NCBI GenBank assembly: GCA_050013075.1
Contig: JBEKFZ010000033.1
Span: 1-40,565 of the forward strand
Length of the DNA: 40,565 nucleotides
Reading direction: 5' to 3'
From: JBEKIK01 sp050013075
GTDB lineage: Bacteria; Planctomycetota; Planctomycetia; Pirellulales; Thermoguttaceae
This document shows, one piece after another, positions 8,361-17,000 of the stretch. The position numbers were made by a program, and so were the translations under genes. The notes below the pieces were generated by a model. That model searched no databases, was not told the DNA's origin, and was given only the letters and a program-made list of their open reading frames with translations. Position 1 is the stretch's first letter; each line of letters opens with the position of its first letter.

Positions 8361-9236
8361 CTATCTTTTCCGAAGGCGCCTGAATAACAGGCCGAATATG
8401 CCCGCCACCAATAGCGCGATTGTGCTTGGCTCGGGAACCACCGCCAAATTGATGTCTGAATTGCTCGCATCAGATCCGAGGGCATAAACGCTTGCCACTT
8501 GATCAGCCGTGACCGCGCCCGAGTAAATGCGGAAGTCATATTGGGAACCATTGAGGGCAGGGTCCCCATATGGGTTGCCACCATTGAGGCCAATATCCGT
8601 CAACGAAGACAGGTTAAAGCCGGCGTCACTGAGAGTGGGCACGTGATTTGCAATCACGCCATCAACGTACATCGTGAACGTAGTACCATCATACGTCGTC
8701 AACAATTGATGAAGTTGGTTGTCATCTCCCCAGCTACCCGGAGGATTGCCAGTCATCTGCGCATCCCAAGTAGGGCGCTGAATGGCGCCGCCCGCACCGA
8801 CGACGAAAGTATCGCACGGCCAAAAATTCCAATCGCCCTGAACCGGGGTCCCAAAGAAGTAGCTGGCGCTGCTCCCCCCAGGAGCGGCGACCGTTGCGTC
8901 GTCAGTGAAGCTAAACAGGGTACTATTCGGGGGCCAGTGGTTGGTAATCTGAAACCAGCCTTCAACGGTGAATGCGCCGTTGATGCCCGACACGGCACTG
9001 GGATCCAGCGCGCAATACGCCCCGGTTCCTCCCCATTGGCTGCCTCCAGCAGCGGTGACCAAGGCGCCGCCGCTAATTGTAGCGCCGTTCATGAGGGTGC
9101 CGTTCGCGGTGCCCACTGAATCGTTCGCGTCTCCGTTGAAACTGTAGCGATGCAACAGTGCCGCGTTTGCGGAAGAAACCAGCGCGACCGCGGCCAAAAA
9201 AGCCACAAAAACAATCATTTTTTTCATTCTCATCAT
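8361..9236 (-). CDS. LamG-domain PEP-CTERM exported protein
   Basis: A predicted exported protein of 291 residues. The signal peptide is MMRMKKMIVFVAFLAAVALVSSANA. The mature part begins LLHRYSFNGDANDSVGTANG, the start of a concanavalin-like LamG/LamGL jelly-roll domain; GAFTVEGWFQI and DGTTFTMYVDG are further matching strands. The C-terminus is a PEP-CTERM signal: VVPEPSTIALL, a hydrophobic helix, then FRRLRKR, which is recognised by exosortase in the inner membrane. The open frame reaches 9341, but the ATG at 9236 has GAGGTG 7 bases upstream and starts the signal peptide. Such proteins are thought to be surface or matrix proteins; the ligand is unknown. Confidence 0.88.
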   Translation of the reverse strand: MMRMKKMIVFVAFLAAVALVSSANAALLHRYSFNGDANDSVGTANGTLMNGATISGGALVTAAGGSQWGGTGAYCALDPSAVSGINGAFTVEGWFQITNHWPPNSTLFSFTDDATVAAPGGSSASYFFGTPVQGDWNFWPCDTFVVGAGGAIQRPTWDAQMTGNPPGSWGDDNQLHQLLTTYDGTTFTMYVDGVIANHVPTLSDAGFNLSSLTDIGLNGGNPYGDPALNGSQYDFRIYSGAVTADQVASVYALGSDASNSDINLAVVPEPSTIALLVAGIFGLLFRRLRKR

Positions 9237-10025
9237 AGTGCTACACCTCATGGTAAAAGGAAGAGATACTGGTCCAAGTAGGACTTTTGTATCAAGTTGC
9301 CTACTAATGTTGGTGCCTTGTCTCTGTTGACTTACATTCACAAGGCGACGTGAAGAAGCTTGTTGGAAAAAAGCCCGACGACAGCGAGGCGAATGAAGTC
9401 AAGATGTTGAGATACTCTGGAATTTATTTTTCCAGAAAGTATTCAACCAATAAGTCGCTGCCTCGATTAAGAAAGAAAGATTCGAAATTCCAAACTAAAA
9501 AACTACTACATAAACGAGCTTTACATACTATTATTACTTAATCCATTAAGATTTAGTATATCGCTTATAAATTAAACATCAATACCCTGGGCAAATTATT
9601 TTAGTTTTATTTCTTCCCTTTATACATCTAAAGTGGGGTAATCAACGTCCTTTGTATTTTTTACTTACTCACATCTCCCCTCTAAGGGATTGTTGTCTGG
9701 TTTGATCGGGCGTTTGTCAATTTAATCTTGCGCAGAAATACATTAATATTACGCGGCCTGCGATAAGAGCCGCCCGAAGAATTCCCATATAGACAAGAGG
9801 GTATACAGATAAACGTGCGACTGAGCCTTTTCGACGAGTTTTCCTGCTCTTCAAGATCAAAGGTTGTGAATTTTTTTATAGGGTGCGTGAACCGCACCGC
9901 AATCTGTAGGGGATGGTACGTTTCACGCAAGCCATGCCAGCAGCCGACCGTTCCACCGGGGCGGTCACCGACGCTAAGCATCGGTCGGCGACGGCATATT
10001 CGATCTATTGAACAAAGACTCGCGG
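9237..10025. other. AT-rich intergenic region with a decayed repeat
   Basis: Nearly 800 bases without a convincing gene. Short frames lack ribosome sites and protein-like composition. A decayed copy of the dispersed TAGGGTGCGTGAAACGCACC element lies at 9878-9927. A hairpin-forming CCGACC/GGTCGG stretch lies around 9947-9985. The rest is AT-rich and shows nothing recognisable. Confidence 0.5.
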
Positions 10026-10649
10026 TTATTTGATATCGAAACTCATTCCGCCACCTCCCCGTTTATCAGGGAATATTTCTTCGCCTAATATAGTTTGAGT
10101 ATTGTATTTAGCCGGAATACTGCCGTCGGCCATGGTGACTTCCACTCGGTAATATCCCGGTGGAACTCCCGCAACATCCTCGGGACCGGTTAGGGGCACC
10201 GAAATTTTTGCATTACCGTCCATCCCGGTTGTTCCGGAACATTCCGGCATGTTACCGCCCAAGAACTTTTCCGGCACGAATTTAACATTCGCTCCGGCCA
10301 AAGGTTTGCCGTTTCGTGTGATCTTACAAACAACCCCGCCCATGCGACCGGTTCTAGTTGCCTGCCAGGCTTTAATTCGGGCAGTGATATCAGCGGCCGT
10401 AACGCCTTTTTCCTTGGTGGAGGGGAAATTAGGCAGGCCCTTTACCAGCGAAGGCACTTTATCCAATTCCGCCCCGCTGATTTTACCGTCATGGTCGGCA
10501 TCGTACAGCTTTATCGCCTCTTGTCCGGCGGTATCGGCATCGATGCTGGGCGGCACGATCCTTGACGGCTCATTCATACATCCGCTTTGCGTCAACAATA
10601 AAACGGCCGTTAAAGCCATCAAACTGAAATAGACCGGGCGTATAACCAT
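10026..10649 (-). CDS. Putative lipoprotein with one EF-hand and a carboxypeptidase-regulatory-like domain
   Basis: A 207-residue exported protein. The N-terminus has a hydrophobic segment ending LLLTQSGC, which could be a lipobox with Cys24 lipidated, although the Gln is unusual. An EF-hand-like Ca-binding loop, DADHDGKISGAEL, is at about residues 50-62. The C-terminal half (GGVVCKITRNGKPLAGANVKFVPE ... GYYRVEV) resembles the small beta-sandwich seen in many planctomycete lipoproteins annotated as carboxypeptidase-regulatory-like. Probably anchored in an envelope membrane; the function is unknown. The ATG at 10649 begins the signal sequence. Confidence 0.75.
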   Translation of the reverse strand: MVIRPVYFSLMALTAVLLLTQSGCMNEPSRIVPPSIDADTAGQEAIKLYDADHDGKISGAELDKVPSLVKGLPNFPSTKEKGVTAADITARIKAWQATRTGRMGGVVCKITRNGKPLAGANVKFVPEKFLGGNMPECSGTTGMDGNAKISVPLTGPEDVAGVPPGYYRVEVTMADGSIPAKYNTQTILGEEIFPDKRGGGGMSFDIK

Positions 10650-10769
10650 AACCTTTAAACCTTTCGTTAAAGAATGTGAAAAAAATCGTCAAAAACCAAT
10701 GCTAATAAAGTACCATATTGCCCGAAGTTCGTCAAAGGGGGAATATAGCATGGCCGGGATGGAATTACC

Positions 10770-11489
10770 TTACCGGGAAAGATCGACAATCCAGGCCTGC
10801 CGAACGTGCCGAGTAACAACAATCCGGGCGAGATTGTACCACCAACGGCAACGATCGAGGATAACGCTATCGGCCGTAGCTACTACTTCAGGCGATTCGG
10901 CCAATAAGGCATCCGGATTCTGCTCCAATTCCACTTGCCACGGCCATCCTTTTTTCCGGGCCAGTTCTTCCATCAGTGATTTTAGCCGGCCGCTGTTGGA
11001 AACCGGCCGATCCAGATACCAGATACATTCCGCAAGGTTCAAGTCGGCAAGCTGAGCGCCCAATAGTTCAAAGGCCGGGAGCGTTTCGGCCACTTTACGA
11101 TAGGTGCCGTGCATACTGGCCATGTCGCGAAATGCGCCGTCGCGGGCAGCGAGGATTACCCCCCCGGACAGGGCGGCCTCGATGGTCGTCAACACGTTGT
11201 ATCCATCCAGTTTTAATGATCGATTAGATAAGGACTGGGCGGTGACTTCGTGTATGCGGCGCCGATCGCCGTCGCCGTCGCTGCAGGAACACCTTGCCAC
11301 GGCAATCCGTTGCCGGGCGACAAGGCCATAGCGATCGCCCACTAATTTCAAGGACGAATCGTGTGCATATCCTCGGGTAAGCAGCCAAGATAAATCGTCC
11401 ACGGCCTGAGAAAGACGGGCGTGGATTTCGGCGGCGAAGAGCCGGGCGTCTTCCGGGTGCGGACCGCGATGTGTCCTGCGGTCGGGCAC
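10770..11489 (-). CDS. DUF434 domain-containing protein
   Basis: A 239-residue conserved protein without known function. The N-terminal part (ARLSQAVDDLSWLLTRGYAHDSSLKLVGDRYGLVARQRIAV) matches my recollection of DUF434. The following part (LDGYNVLTTIEAALSGGVILAARDGAFRDMASMHGTYR) matches the DUF5616 region that usually accompanies it. Conserved acidic and arginine residues suggest a nucleotide- or phosphate-related enzyme, but nothing proves this. The GTG at 11489 starts 3 bases after the stop of the PEBP gene and is preceded by AGAGG, so the two genes are probably translated from one mRNA. Confidence 0.75.
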   Translation of the reverse strand: MPDRRTHRGPHPEDARLFAAEIHARLSQAVDDLSWLLTRGYAHDSSLKLVGDRYGLVARQRIAVARCSCSDGDGDRRRIHEVTAQSLSNRSLKLDGYNVLTTIEAALSGGVILAARDGAFRDMASMHGTYRKVAETLPAFELLGAQLADLNLAECIWYLDRPVSNSGRLKSLMEELARKKGWPWQVELEQNPDALLAESPEVVATADSVILDRCRWWYNLARIVVTRHVRQAWIVDLSR

Positions 11490-11492
11490 AAA

Positions 11493-12119
11493 TCACCTCT
11501 GGTACGTGCCCATCAATTGGCCTTTGGCCGTGACGTGGTGTTCGATCTCCTGCAGAATCGCCTTCTTGTCCATGCCCGGCTCCGCGGCCATTTTGGCTTC
11601 CAGGGCGTAAAGCTTGAAATAATAGCGATGAGTGCCGGAAGGGGGCAGCGGTCCGCGGTAGCCGATGTTGTTTTGTCCGCTGGGCCATGAATTCTTACCT
11701 TGCAATGCTCCGGGAGGATCACTGAGACGCGTTTTCCGGGGAATGCCCTCCTTCAAACCTTTTACATCAGGGGGAATTTTGTAGATAACCCAATGGACCC
11801 AAGGCTCTTCGCTAGGGGCGTCCGGATCATCGCAAATCAACACCAGTTCCTTGGCGCCTTCAGGCACGCCCGTCCAAGCCAAGGGCGGCGATACGTCGGC
11901 GCCTTCGCCGGTGTACTTTTTGGGGATCGCTTCACCTTCTTTAAAGGCCGGACTGGTAATTTGAATAGTCATACGTTTATCTCCTTGCGAAGTAGCGGCA
12001 GGCTTGGCGCTTGGGCCCTTATCGCCGCGGGGCTCGGCTGCGTTGGAGAACAAACCGGGTAACAAAAAGATAATAATTGCGCAACTACAGGTGGACAACC
12101 GACACATAATAACACTCAC
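11493..12119 (-). CDS. YbhB/YbcL-family (PEBP, Raf-kinase-inhibitor-like) protein, exported
   Basis: A 208-residue protein with an N-terminal signal sequence (CSCAIIIFLLPGLFSNAAEP), a short linker, then a complete bacterial PEBP domain from ITSPAFKEGEAIPKKYTGEGADVSPPL. The ligand-pocket signatures DDPDAP and VHWVIYKIP, the GYRGPLPPSGTHRYYFKLYAL stretch and the C-terminal GTY are all present. E. coli YbhB and YbcL are homologues; YbcL is periplasmic. Biochemical function in bacteria is poorly defined, probably small-molecule or lipid binding. It appears to lead a two-gene operon with the DUF434 gene. Confidence 0.9.
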   Translation of the reverse strand: MSVIMCRLSTCSCAIIIFLLPGLFSNAAEPRGDKGPSAKPAATSQGDKRMTIQITSPAFKEGEAIPKKYTGEGADVSPPLAWTGVPEGAKELVLICDDPDAPSEEPWVHWVIYKIPPDVKGLKEGIPRKTRLSDPPGALQGKNSWPSGQNNIGYRGPLPPSGTHRYYFKLYALEAKMAAEPGMDKKAILQEIEHHVTAKGQLMGTYQR

Positions 12120-12254
12120 CAGATCTTGTTTAATTAAATGCTACCATATTTTTTATAGACCGTGGATTGCTATACGACAACCCCCCACATGAAAAAGAGC
12201 GGGAAATTGGGGCATGAGCCGAGGTTATTTGAGACTAGGGAATGAAGAATCCGG

Positions 12255-13361
12255 CTATCCCGCTTCTCGGAATTTGCCGGGATGCAAGGCGACGGCGGGC
12301 GGGAGGTGTGGGACGGGGATGACGTGCCGAGGTGTATCGGTTGTCGAGTCGCTGCCGGAAGCATTCCAATGGGTATGGATGCAGTCGAGGATCGTTTCGG
12401 CCAAGGCCACGGCGTCGCGGCCCGCCTGGCCGCCGACCAGCGGCTGACGGCCGGCGCGAATGGCTTCCACGAAGTCCTGCAATTCCAAAGCCAAGGCATC
12501 CACCGCCTCGAACTGCAAATGTTCGCAAGGCAAATGCTCATCGGCGAAATGCCGGCGATAATGCTCCACCTGTTCCGGCGAAAGTTCATCTACATGGAAC
12601 GCGCCCTGCCTGAGTGTTTCACTGGGGCGGACCAAGATGGAGGTTCGAGCGGTAAAATCGATGTCCGCGAACGCCCGCGCCGACCAAACCTGCATCCGGC
12701 GCACGGGTTCTCGGCTGACGCGCGACACGGACAGATTCGCCACGCAACCGTTTTGGAATTGGATCCGGGCGTTGGCTACGTCTTCGTCTTTGCCCACGAC
12801 TTTAAGTCCAACGGCATCGACTTTTTGCACACGGCCGCGGGCGATCGACAAGACCAGGTCCAGGTCGTGGATCATAAGGTCGAGCACCACGCCGACGTCG
12901 GTCGAGCGGAACGTGAACGGGCTGGTGCGGACGGTCTCGATATATTTTGGATCGCCAAGGTGTGGGAGAGAAGCGGTAAACGCCGGATTAAAACGCTCGA
13001 CGTGCCCGACTTGCAGCACCAAGTTGCGATTCCGGGCCAGGGCGAGCAATTCATCGGCCTGGAGGGAATTCAAGCACAGGGGTTTTTCCACCAATAGATG
13101 CGTGTTCGATTCAAGAAAATCCTTGGCCAACTTATAATGTAAAGCCGTGGGAGCGGCGATCACCGCGGCATCTATGCGTCCGAGAAGGCCGCCATAATCC
13201 GTGAATTCCGGGCAAAGACATTCGGCAGCCACGCGGCGGCGGTTTTCCATCAGGGGATCGACGATGGCGGACAGTTCCACGTCAGGCATTTTGGCCAGTT
13301 TTTGGGCGTGAAATCCGCCCAAACGGCCCGCGCCGATAACCGCGATCTTGAGTTTTTTCAT
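12255..13361 (-). CDS. Gfo/Idh/MocA-family oxidoreductase next to lpxA
   Basis: A 368-residue NAD(P)-dependent sugar oxidoreductase. The Rossmann motif is IAVIGAGRLGGFHAQKLA at residues 6-23. The LLVEKPLCLN motif carries the conserved catalytic lysine, and VGHVERFNPAF follows. It is 5 bases downstream of lpxA on the same strand, so it is likely part of the lipid A operon. In Acidithiobacillus and Leptospira a Gfo/Idh enzyme beside lpxA (GnnA) oxidises UDP-GlcNAc on the way to UDP-GlcNAc3N; the GHVERFNP segment resembles that group as I recall it. No GnnB-like aminotransferase is in the window, so the GnnA role is only a hypothesis. The C-terminal residues after about 340 are low in similarity. 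Confidence 0.88.
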   Translation of the reverse strand: MKKLKIAVIGAGRLGGFHAQKLAKMPDVELSAIVDPLMENRRRVAAECLCPEFTDYGGLLGRIDAAVIAAPTALHYKLAKDFLESNTHLLVEKPLCLNSLQADELLALARNRNLVLQVGHVERFNPAFTASLPHLGDPKYIETVRTSPFTFRSTDVGVVLDLMIHDLDLVLSIARGRVQKVDAVGLKVVGKDEDVANARIQFQNGCVANLSVSRVSREPVRRMQVWSARAFADIDFTARTSILVRPSETLRQGAFHVDELSPEQVEHYRRHFADEHLPCEHLQFEAVDALALELQDFVEAIRAGRQPLVGGQAGRDAVALAETILDCIHTHWNASGSDSTTDTPRHVIPVPHLPPAVALHPGKFREAG

Positions 13362-13366
13362 GGTGT

Positions 13367-14173
13367 TTACGCTGCTTTGCGACGTTCGCGGCCGCGCCCG
13401 TGCATGCCTTCGTGCTGGCCTTGGATGAAGCTCAAAAGGTGGTTGACTTGCGGCACCAGGTGGCCGTTGCTGCGGAGGATTTCCCAGGCATTATCCAGCC
13501 CGACTTTGGAGCGGAATATAAGTTTATGGGCTTCGGCCAGGGCCTGGATGACTTGGGACGAGAAATTGTGGCGTTTCAATCCCACGACATTTATACAGCG
13601 GGGCTTGGATGGATAGCCTTCCACGAGCATGTACGGCGGCACGTCGTGGCGCACCGCGCTGCATCCGGCCACGAAGCTATAACTGCCGATGGTGGCAAAA
13701 TGATGCACGGCCACGGCCCCGGAAAGCGAAGCGTGATCGTGGATGTGAACGTGTCCGGCCAGGAGAGTGTTGTTGGCGATAACGATGTCGTCGCCCAGTT
13801 GGCAGTCGTGTGCCACGTGGCAGCAAGCCATGAGGAAATTATGGTTGCCGATGCGGGTGAAGCCGTCCTCTTTTTCCGAGGCCCGATTGATGGTGACGCA
13901 CTCGCGGATGATGTTGTGATCGCCGATCAGCACTTCGGTGTCGCTGCCGCGGTAGCTTATGTCCTGCGGTTCGCCGCCGATGACCGCGCCGGGATAGATA
14001 TGGTTGTAACAGCCGATGGTAACGTGTCCCATCAGCGTTACGCTGTTTTCCAGTTTGGTCCCGCGGCCGATGCGGACGTGCGGGCCCACGACACAATAGG
14101 GGCCGATTTCCACTTCGTCGTCGATTTGGGCCCGGGGGTCGATCGTTGCGTTTTCAAAAATATCTGTCGCCAT
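13367..14173 (-). CDS. lpxA: Acyl-ACP--UDP-N-acetylglucosamine O-acyltransferase LpxA
   Basis: First enzyme of lipid A synthesis; transfers a hydroxyacyl chain from ACP to the 3-position of UDP-GlcNAc (or the 3-amino group of UDP-GlcNAc3N in some species). The 268-residue protein shows hexapeptide repeats from the start (IDPRAQIDDEVEIGPYCVVG) forming a left-handed beta helix, the catalytic His region NHNFLMACCHVAHDCQLGD, and the helical C-terminal domain. The ATG at 14173 was chosen because GGAG is 8 bases upstream and the protein then starts MATDIFENATIDP as usual; a GTG at 14200 opens the longer frame. It lies between lpxC and the Gfo/Idh gene. Confidence 0.95.
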   Translation of the reverse strand: MATDIFENATIDPRAQIDDEVEIGPYCVVGPHVRIGRGTKLENSVTLMGHVTIGCYNHIYPGAVIGGEPQDISYRGSDTEVLIGDHNIIRECVTINRASEKEDGFTRIGNHNFLMACCHVAHDCQLGDDIVIANNTLLAGHVHIHDHASLSGAVAVHHFATIGSYSFVAGCSAVRHDVPPYMLVEGYPSKPRCINVVGLKRHNFSSQVIQALAEAHKLIFRSKVGLDNAWEILRSNGHLVPQVNHLLSFIQGQHEGMHGRGRERRKAA

Positions 14174-14218
14174 TGTCGCGGCTCCGCAAAAAAACGGCAC
14201 TTTTCGTCAAATCAGTAG

Positions 14219-15094
14219 TTATGCGCAGCGTTTTATGGTTTCTTGAGCTTCCTCGAGGCCCATGATTTTTTGGACTAACTCGGCGTTCAGCCGGTGTCCG
14301 CTACGGCAGGCAATGAAGCGGCCGATCAGGTCGCAACCCGCCAGGGCCAGATCGCCCACCATGTCGACCATTTTGTGGCGGACACATTCGTCCGGAAAAC
14401 GGAGTTGGTTGTCGATCGGTCCTTTGCAGTCGAAGACCAGCAAATCTTTGTAAGTGACATGCTGGCCGAGTCCTTGCTCTTTCAAGGCTTTAGCCTCGGA
14501 ATCCATCATGAAAGTGCGGCTAGGTGCCAAATTAATGTGGAAAAATCGGGGCGAAAGGGATATTTCCAAGGATTGCCGGCCGATGGGATTGCCGCTGCCG
14601 TAGTCGAGTTCGTACTGGAGGATCATTTTTCCCGAGCAGCAGGGCCGGGCTTCAATCCAACTCTGCCGATCGCCCTGCCGTATAACGCGGCGGATGATTT
14701 TTTGCGCACGAACGGCGTCCTGTTCCACGATTCCGGCCGCCTGAAAACCTTGGACAAAGGGCAGGCTGGAGCCGTCCATGCCGGGCATTTCTGGGCGATC
14801 GACCCAGATTTCGCAGTTGTCGATTTGCATGCCGGCCAAGGCCGACATGATATGCTCGATCATTTCGATGCCGACGTTGCCGGCGCGGAGCGTGGTGCGC
14901 AGGGGGGTTTCGGTGCGATTTTCAATAGTGGCGGCAATACGGGGCGAGTCGGGCAGGTCGCGGCGAACAAAAACAATGCCGGTGTTCGCCGGGGCCGGAC
15001 GAAACTCGACGTTTACGTCGCGTCCGCTCCAATAACCGACGCCCTTGATCGTTACGGGGGCGAGCAGTGTGCGTTGCTTACGTGTGGAATACAT
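14219..15094 (-). CDS. lpxC: UDP-3-O-acyl-N-acetylglucosamine deacetylase LpxC
   Basis: Zinc amidase of the committed step of lipid A synthesis. It is 291 residues, compared with 305 in E. coli. Signatures are the N-terminal TLLAPVTIKGVGYWSG, the MIEHIMSALAGMQIDNCEIWVD segment with the first zinc-site His, PEMPGMDGSSLPFV, and DECVRHKMVDMVGDLALAG with the His and Asp that complete the zinc site. A terminal His/Arg-rich GHRLNAELV is also typical. It is a separate LpxC, not the LpxC-FabZ fusion seen in some phyla. It follows the Skp-like gene by about 100 bases and precedes lpxA by 45, so the genes form a probable operon. Confidence 0.95.
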   Translation of the reverse strand: MYSTRKQRTLLAPVTIKGVGYWSGRDVNVEFRPAPANTGIVFVRRDLPDSPRIAATIENRTETPLRTTLRAGNVGIEMIEHIMSALAGMQIDNCEIWVDRPEMPGMDGSSLPFVQGFQAAGIVEQDAVRAQKIIRRVIRQGDRQSWIEARPCCSGKMILQYELDYGSGNPIGRQSLEISLSPRFFHINLAPSRTFMMDSEAKALKEQGLGQHVTYKDLLVFDCKGPIDNQLRFPDECVRHKMVDMVGDLALAGCDLIGRFIACRSGHRLNAELVQKIMGLEEAQETIKRCA

Positions 15095-15194
15095 CCGGAG
15101 AAGTCGGTCATCCGTGACAGGGTTGAGGGGAATGATTTCAACGTCGCCCGATCCGCCGTCCGTGGCGGATGGGCAGCGTCCGTGCCGTAATTGT

Positions 15195-15881
15195 TTACCT
15201 GGGATTCTGGAAGGGATTGGAATTGCCCGTGGGCCGCGTGCCGATCCGATTTCCGCCGGCCGGGGCGCCGCTGCGCATGATCAAGGTATCGAGAACGGGC
15301 TTTGTAATATCGCGGCCCTTGTCGTAATAAACCACCGGCTTGTTGATGAAGCTCAAAACGCTGTCGGGTTTATCCACGTCGGCCTGATCGCCGTTAAAGC
15401 GCAATACGATGTCGATGCCCTTGTTCGAGCAGTAATAGTCGACTTCCTGCTCGATTTCCTTATACACGGTGAAATAGATTTTTGCCTCGCGGGCAAGGAA
15501 CTCCTTGCGTTGCAATTGGACCTTGACGGTTAAACTGGCCTCGCGCTCGGCGATTTCCTTTTCCATGGCATTGTAGTCCGGACTTCCCTTACGAAAAGTG
15601 TCCAGTTGCTCGACGAGTTTGCGGATGGTATCGCGTTCTTTGTTGACGCTGGTTTCCGCGCCGTCGACGTCGGCCTTCATCTCGTCCATCATCGACTTGA
15701 AACGAGGAAGATTCTTGAAGATGTAACTTACGTCCAAAAGTGCGATGTTAGTACCGGCTCCGGGCTGCGCCGCAACCGGCTGGCGGAGCGGAACCCCTCC
15801 TTGAGAAAAAACCTGTGAGCTGATAAGGCCCAACAACAATAAACAGGCGGCCGTAACGGCCATGAGACGGGTTAGTTTCAC
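15195..15881 (-). CDS. OmpH/Skp-family periplasmic chaperone
   Basis: Predicted periplasmic chaperone for outer-membrane proteins. From the chosen start it has 228 residues: a signal peptide (KLTRLMAVTAACLLLLGLISSQVFS), a short linker, then an OmpH domain beginning IALLDVSYIFKNLPRFKSMM. A charged alpha-helical arm with coiled-coil character follows (about residues 70-150, KERDTIRKLVEQLDTF ... KEIAEREASLTVKVQLQRKE). A C-terminal low-complexity Gly/Asn/Pro tail is extra compared with E. coli Skp. The GTG at 15881 is preferred since AGGAG lies 8 bases upstream; the longer frame to 15944 lacks this. First gene of the lipid A cluster. Confidence 0.87.
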   Translation of the reverse strand: MKLTRLMAVTAACLLLLGLISSQVFSQGGVPLRQPVAAQPGAGTNIALLDVSYIFKNLPRFKSMMDEMKADVDGAETSVNKERDTIRKLVEQLDTFRKGSPDYNAMEKEIAEREASLTVKVQLQRKEFLAREAKIYFTVYKEIEQEVDYYCSNKGIDIVLRFNGDQADVDKPDSVLSFINKPVVYYDKGRDITKPVLDTLIMRSGAPAGGNRIGTRPTGNSNPFQNPR

Positions 15882-16270
15882 TTTCAGCACTCCTTGCTGT
15901 TGCGTCGGTCTTCCCTGACCAGGCAACCTCTTTCCCGAGGTCATATAACCGACTGGATCTTTCGGCCAACCGAATTGTCTTTAGAGTTGTTGTTAAAATA
16001 AAACACGTCAAAACGCCCTGAACGGAAGCGGTATTCTGCCGACAACCTCGTTTCAGGTAAAGAGCAGAAAATAAACAACGCGCGGAATGTGCATAAGTAT
16101 TTGATGCACAAGTAGTTAGAAATGTTTTTAAACGTCTATTTGAAACCGGCTAAACAATCGCTTTTCCAGGTTTAACAATGAATCCTGGAAAAAAGGCCAA
16201 TATTGGCCGAAGGATTTTGTGCTTTTCTGCCCGATGTTGCCAGGTTTATTGGATCTTATGAAAAGTCGCT
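15882..16270. other. Divergent intergenic region
   Basis: About 390 AT-rich bases between the leftward skp-lpxC-lpxA cluster and the rightward signalling genes. It must contain the promoter of the leftward cluster, but I see no unambiguous -35/-10 pair for it. No RNA gene or repeat is recognised. Confidence 0.4.
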
Positions 16271-16299
16271 TTGACATGTGCTTGGAATCTTGCTATTCT
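16271..16299 (+). promoter_or_regulatory. Sigma-70-like promoter of the receiver/kinase pair
   Basis: A perfect TTGACA (16271-16276), 17-base spacer, and TATTCT (16294-16299), which matches four of six -10 positions. Transcription would start near 16306, about 58 bases before the receiver-protein ATG. This argues against translation from the upstream part of that open frame. Confidence 0.6.
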
Positions 16300-16363
16300 T
16301 CCGCCCTCACCCGGCAAAGGAATTACTTTGCTGAATCTCACACCCGCCGGACAAGGACGTCCG

Positions 16364-16753
16364 ATGAAACTCGCCACGGAGGGCGACATTTTGAAACAGA
16401 GACGAAGCGTACTGATAGTCGATCGTTCTGAAGAAACCCGCGAGGTCCTGCAAACAGCGCTAAATCGACGGGGCGTACAAACTTTTACGGCAAAGCATGC
16501 CTCAGAGGGGGTTGAATTAGACCGGCGGCATCATCCCGATCTCATCGTATTGGATCTGGAGGCAGATGACATTGATCAGGAGCACCGCACCCCGCCTTTT
16601 TGGGCAGACTGGGCTGATAATAACATCCCTGTCATTCTTTTGGGGAACCTCCGCCGCAACCAACCACACATTCCCGGAAGCGAATTTGTGTCCAAGCCCT
16701 ATCTCTATGGGCCTTTGATTCGTAGAATCGAAGAGATACTTATGAGTGAATAG
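16364..16753 (+). CDS. Stand-alone response-regulator receiver protein, partly degenerate
   Basis: A 129-residue receiver domain with no output domain. RSVLIVDRSEETREVL at residues 14-29 is the first strand and helix; the phosphoacceptor is probably D64 in LIVLDLE, and K111 in FVSKPY is the conserved lysine. Only one acidic residue (D20) is at the Mg site, where a pair is usual, and the Thr/Ser after strand 4 is replaced in ILLGN, so phosphorylation may be atypical. The ATG at 16364 has AAGGA upstream and fits the promoter at 16271. The FHA-GAF histidine kinase gene follows on the same strand and is the likely partner. Confidence 0.82.
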   Translation: MKLATEGDILKQRRSVLIVDRSEETREVLQTALNRRGVQTFTAKHASEGVELDRRHHPDLIVLDLEADDIDQEHRTPPFWADWADNNIPVILLGNLRRNQPHIPGSEFVSKPYLYGPLIRRIEEILMSE

Positions 16754-16796
16754 TGGCGAGTGGCGAGTAATGTTAATCTCAGTCCTAAATTTTCCT

Positions 16797-16910
16797 GGTT
16801 CCCACGCTCTGCGTGGGAACCGGCGTTTTCCGTCATTTCGTATCGATGAGTGAAGCAAACGCCGACGCATGGTTTTGCCGGCTGCCCGTTCCCACGCAGA
16901 GCGTGGGAAC
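16797..16910. repeat. Pair of palindromes GTTCCCACGC-nnn-GCGTGGGAAC
   Basis: Two near-identical hairpins at 16797-16821 (loop TCT) and 16888-16910 (loop AGA) sit between the receiver and kinase genes. Each has 10-11 bp perfect arms. The opposed loops make the two copies inverted to one another. Related palindromes are at 2000 and 21118. This looks like a REP/BIME-type pair. Confidence 0.75.
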
Positions 16911-17000
16911 GAGGGAGAATTTTCCTAGGGGAATTTCCCACCCTTCACTTACTTGCCATTCATCACTCGCCGCTCATCACTTCATCCGGGAGTTGAGGTC

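Noticed and set aside
9350..9541. 63-codon Lys-rich frame
   Set aside because: AT-rich sequence with a chance frame; no ribosome site and no recognisable domain.
16953..17000. N-terminal extension of the FHA-GAF kinase
   Set aside because: The extra residues have no similarity, while GTG at 17001 has GGGAG upstream and begins directly before the FHA domain.
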